Below are positions 4,996-5,054 of a stretch of 5,054 nt of DNA, one piece after another; the stretch's first letter is position 1, and each line of letters opens with the position of its first letter. Both the position numbers and the translations under genes were made by a program. The notes under the pieces are model-generated. The model saw only the letters and a program-made list of their open reading frames with translations. It did no database searches and was not told where the DNA came from. Source of the DNA: Eubacteriales bacterium (GTDB lineage Bacteria; Bacillota; Clostridia; Peptostreptococcales; Anaerovoracaceae); the NCBI GenBank assembly GCA_028692535.1, contig JAQUXD010000071.1, forward strand, positions 3,340 through 8,393, in the 5' to 3' direction.

Positions 4996-5054
4996 CCGGC
5001 AGCACGGATATGATATAACCGCCGGCGACCAGACTTGCCAAGTTCGCCACAATC
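4991..5054 (-). CDS. 3' end of a gene with a hydrophobic C-terminus (partial)
   Basis: Read leftward from base 5053, one frame gives 20 residues (IVANLASLVAGGYIISVLPV) and then TAA at 4993-4991. The composition fits the final transmembrane helix of a membrane protein. The product cannot be named from this piece, and a chance open frame of this length is possible. If real, it runs in the same direction as the XRE gene, 111 bases upstream. Confidence 0.45.
   Translation of the reverse strand, partial: IVANLASLVAGGYIISVLPV

Noticed and set aside
4996..5026. CCGGC/GCCGG inverted arms near the right edge
   Set aside because: The arms are five bases with a 20-base loop, lie within a probable coding end, and lack a U tract in the right place.

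Overview
The window looks like ordinary chromosomal sequence from a Gram-positive Bacillota bacterium, probably an anaerobic clostridial relative. The evidence is strong AGGAGG-type ribosome sites, TATAAT-type -10 boxes, a WYL-type regulator, an XRE regulator fused to a membrane domain typical of clostridial genomes, and mid-range GC (about half, by eye). This placement is inference from gene types. No rRNA, tRNA, CRISPR array, insertion sequence or phage gene was seen.

Layout, left to right. A leftward gene begins at base 17 and leaves the window; only its promoter, ribosome site and first five codons are present. A rightward radical SAM gene of the YhcC/YtqA (TIGR01212) family follows at 93-1013. 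It is complete except for an in-frame TGA at 513-515, exactly where the family has a conserved tryptophan. Its 3' end overlaps the convergent thymidine kinase gene tdk (986-1567, minus). Next on the minus strand come an unrecognised 74-residue membrane protein (1665-1889) with an excellent ribosome site, and a WYL-domain regulator (1986-2975). Diverging from the regulator is a rightward pair, a GNAT acetyltransferase (3080-3538) and a YhhN-family membrane protein (3549-4259), 10 bases apart and probably one transcript. An XRE regulator with a C-terminal membrane domain (4256-4879, minus) converges on the YhhN gene with a 4-base overlap. At the right edge lie the last 20 codons of another minus-strand gene with a hydrophobic C-terminus.

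How the genes work together: the WYL regulator is the best candidate to control the divergent acetyltransferase/YhhN pair, because their start regions share a 104-base intergenic segment. The XRE protein may control itself through repeats upstream of its start. tdk is a nucleoside salvage gene with its own promoter. I see no convincing new multi-gene system. The items most worth checking are the TGA within the radical SAM gene, the 74-residue membrane protein, and the repeat-rich segment upstream of the XRE gene.
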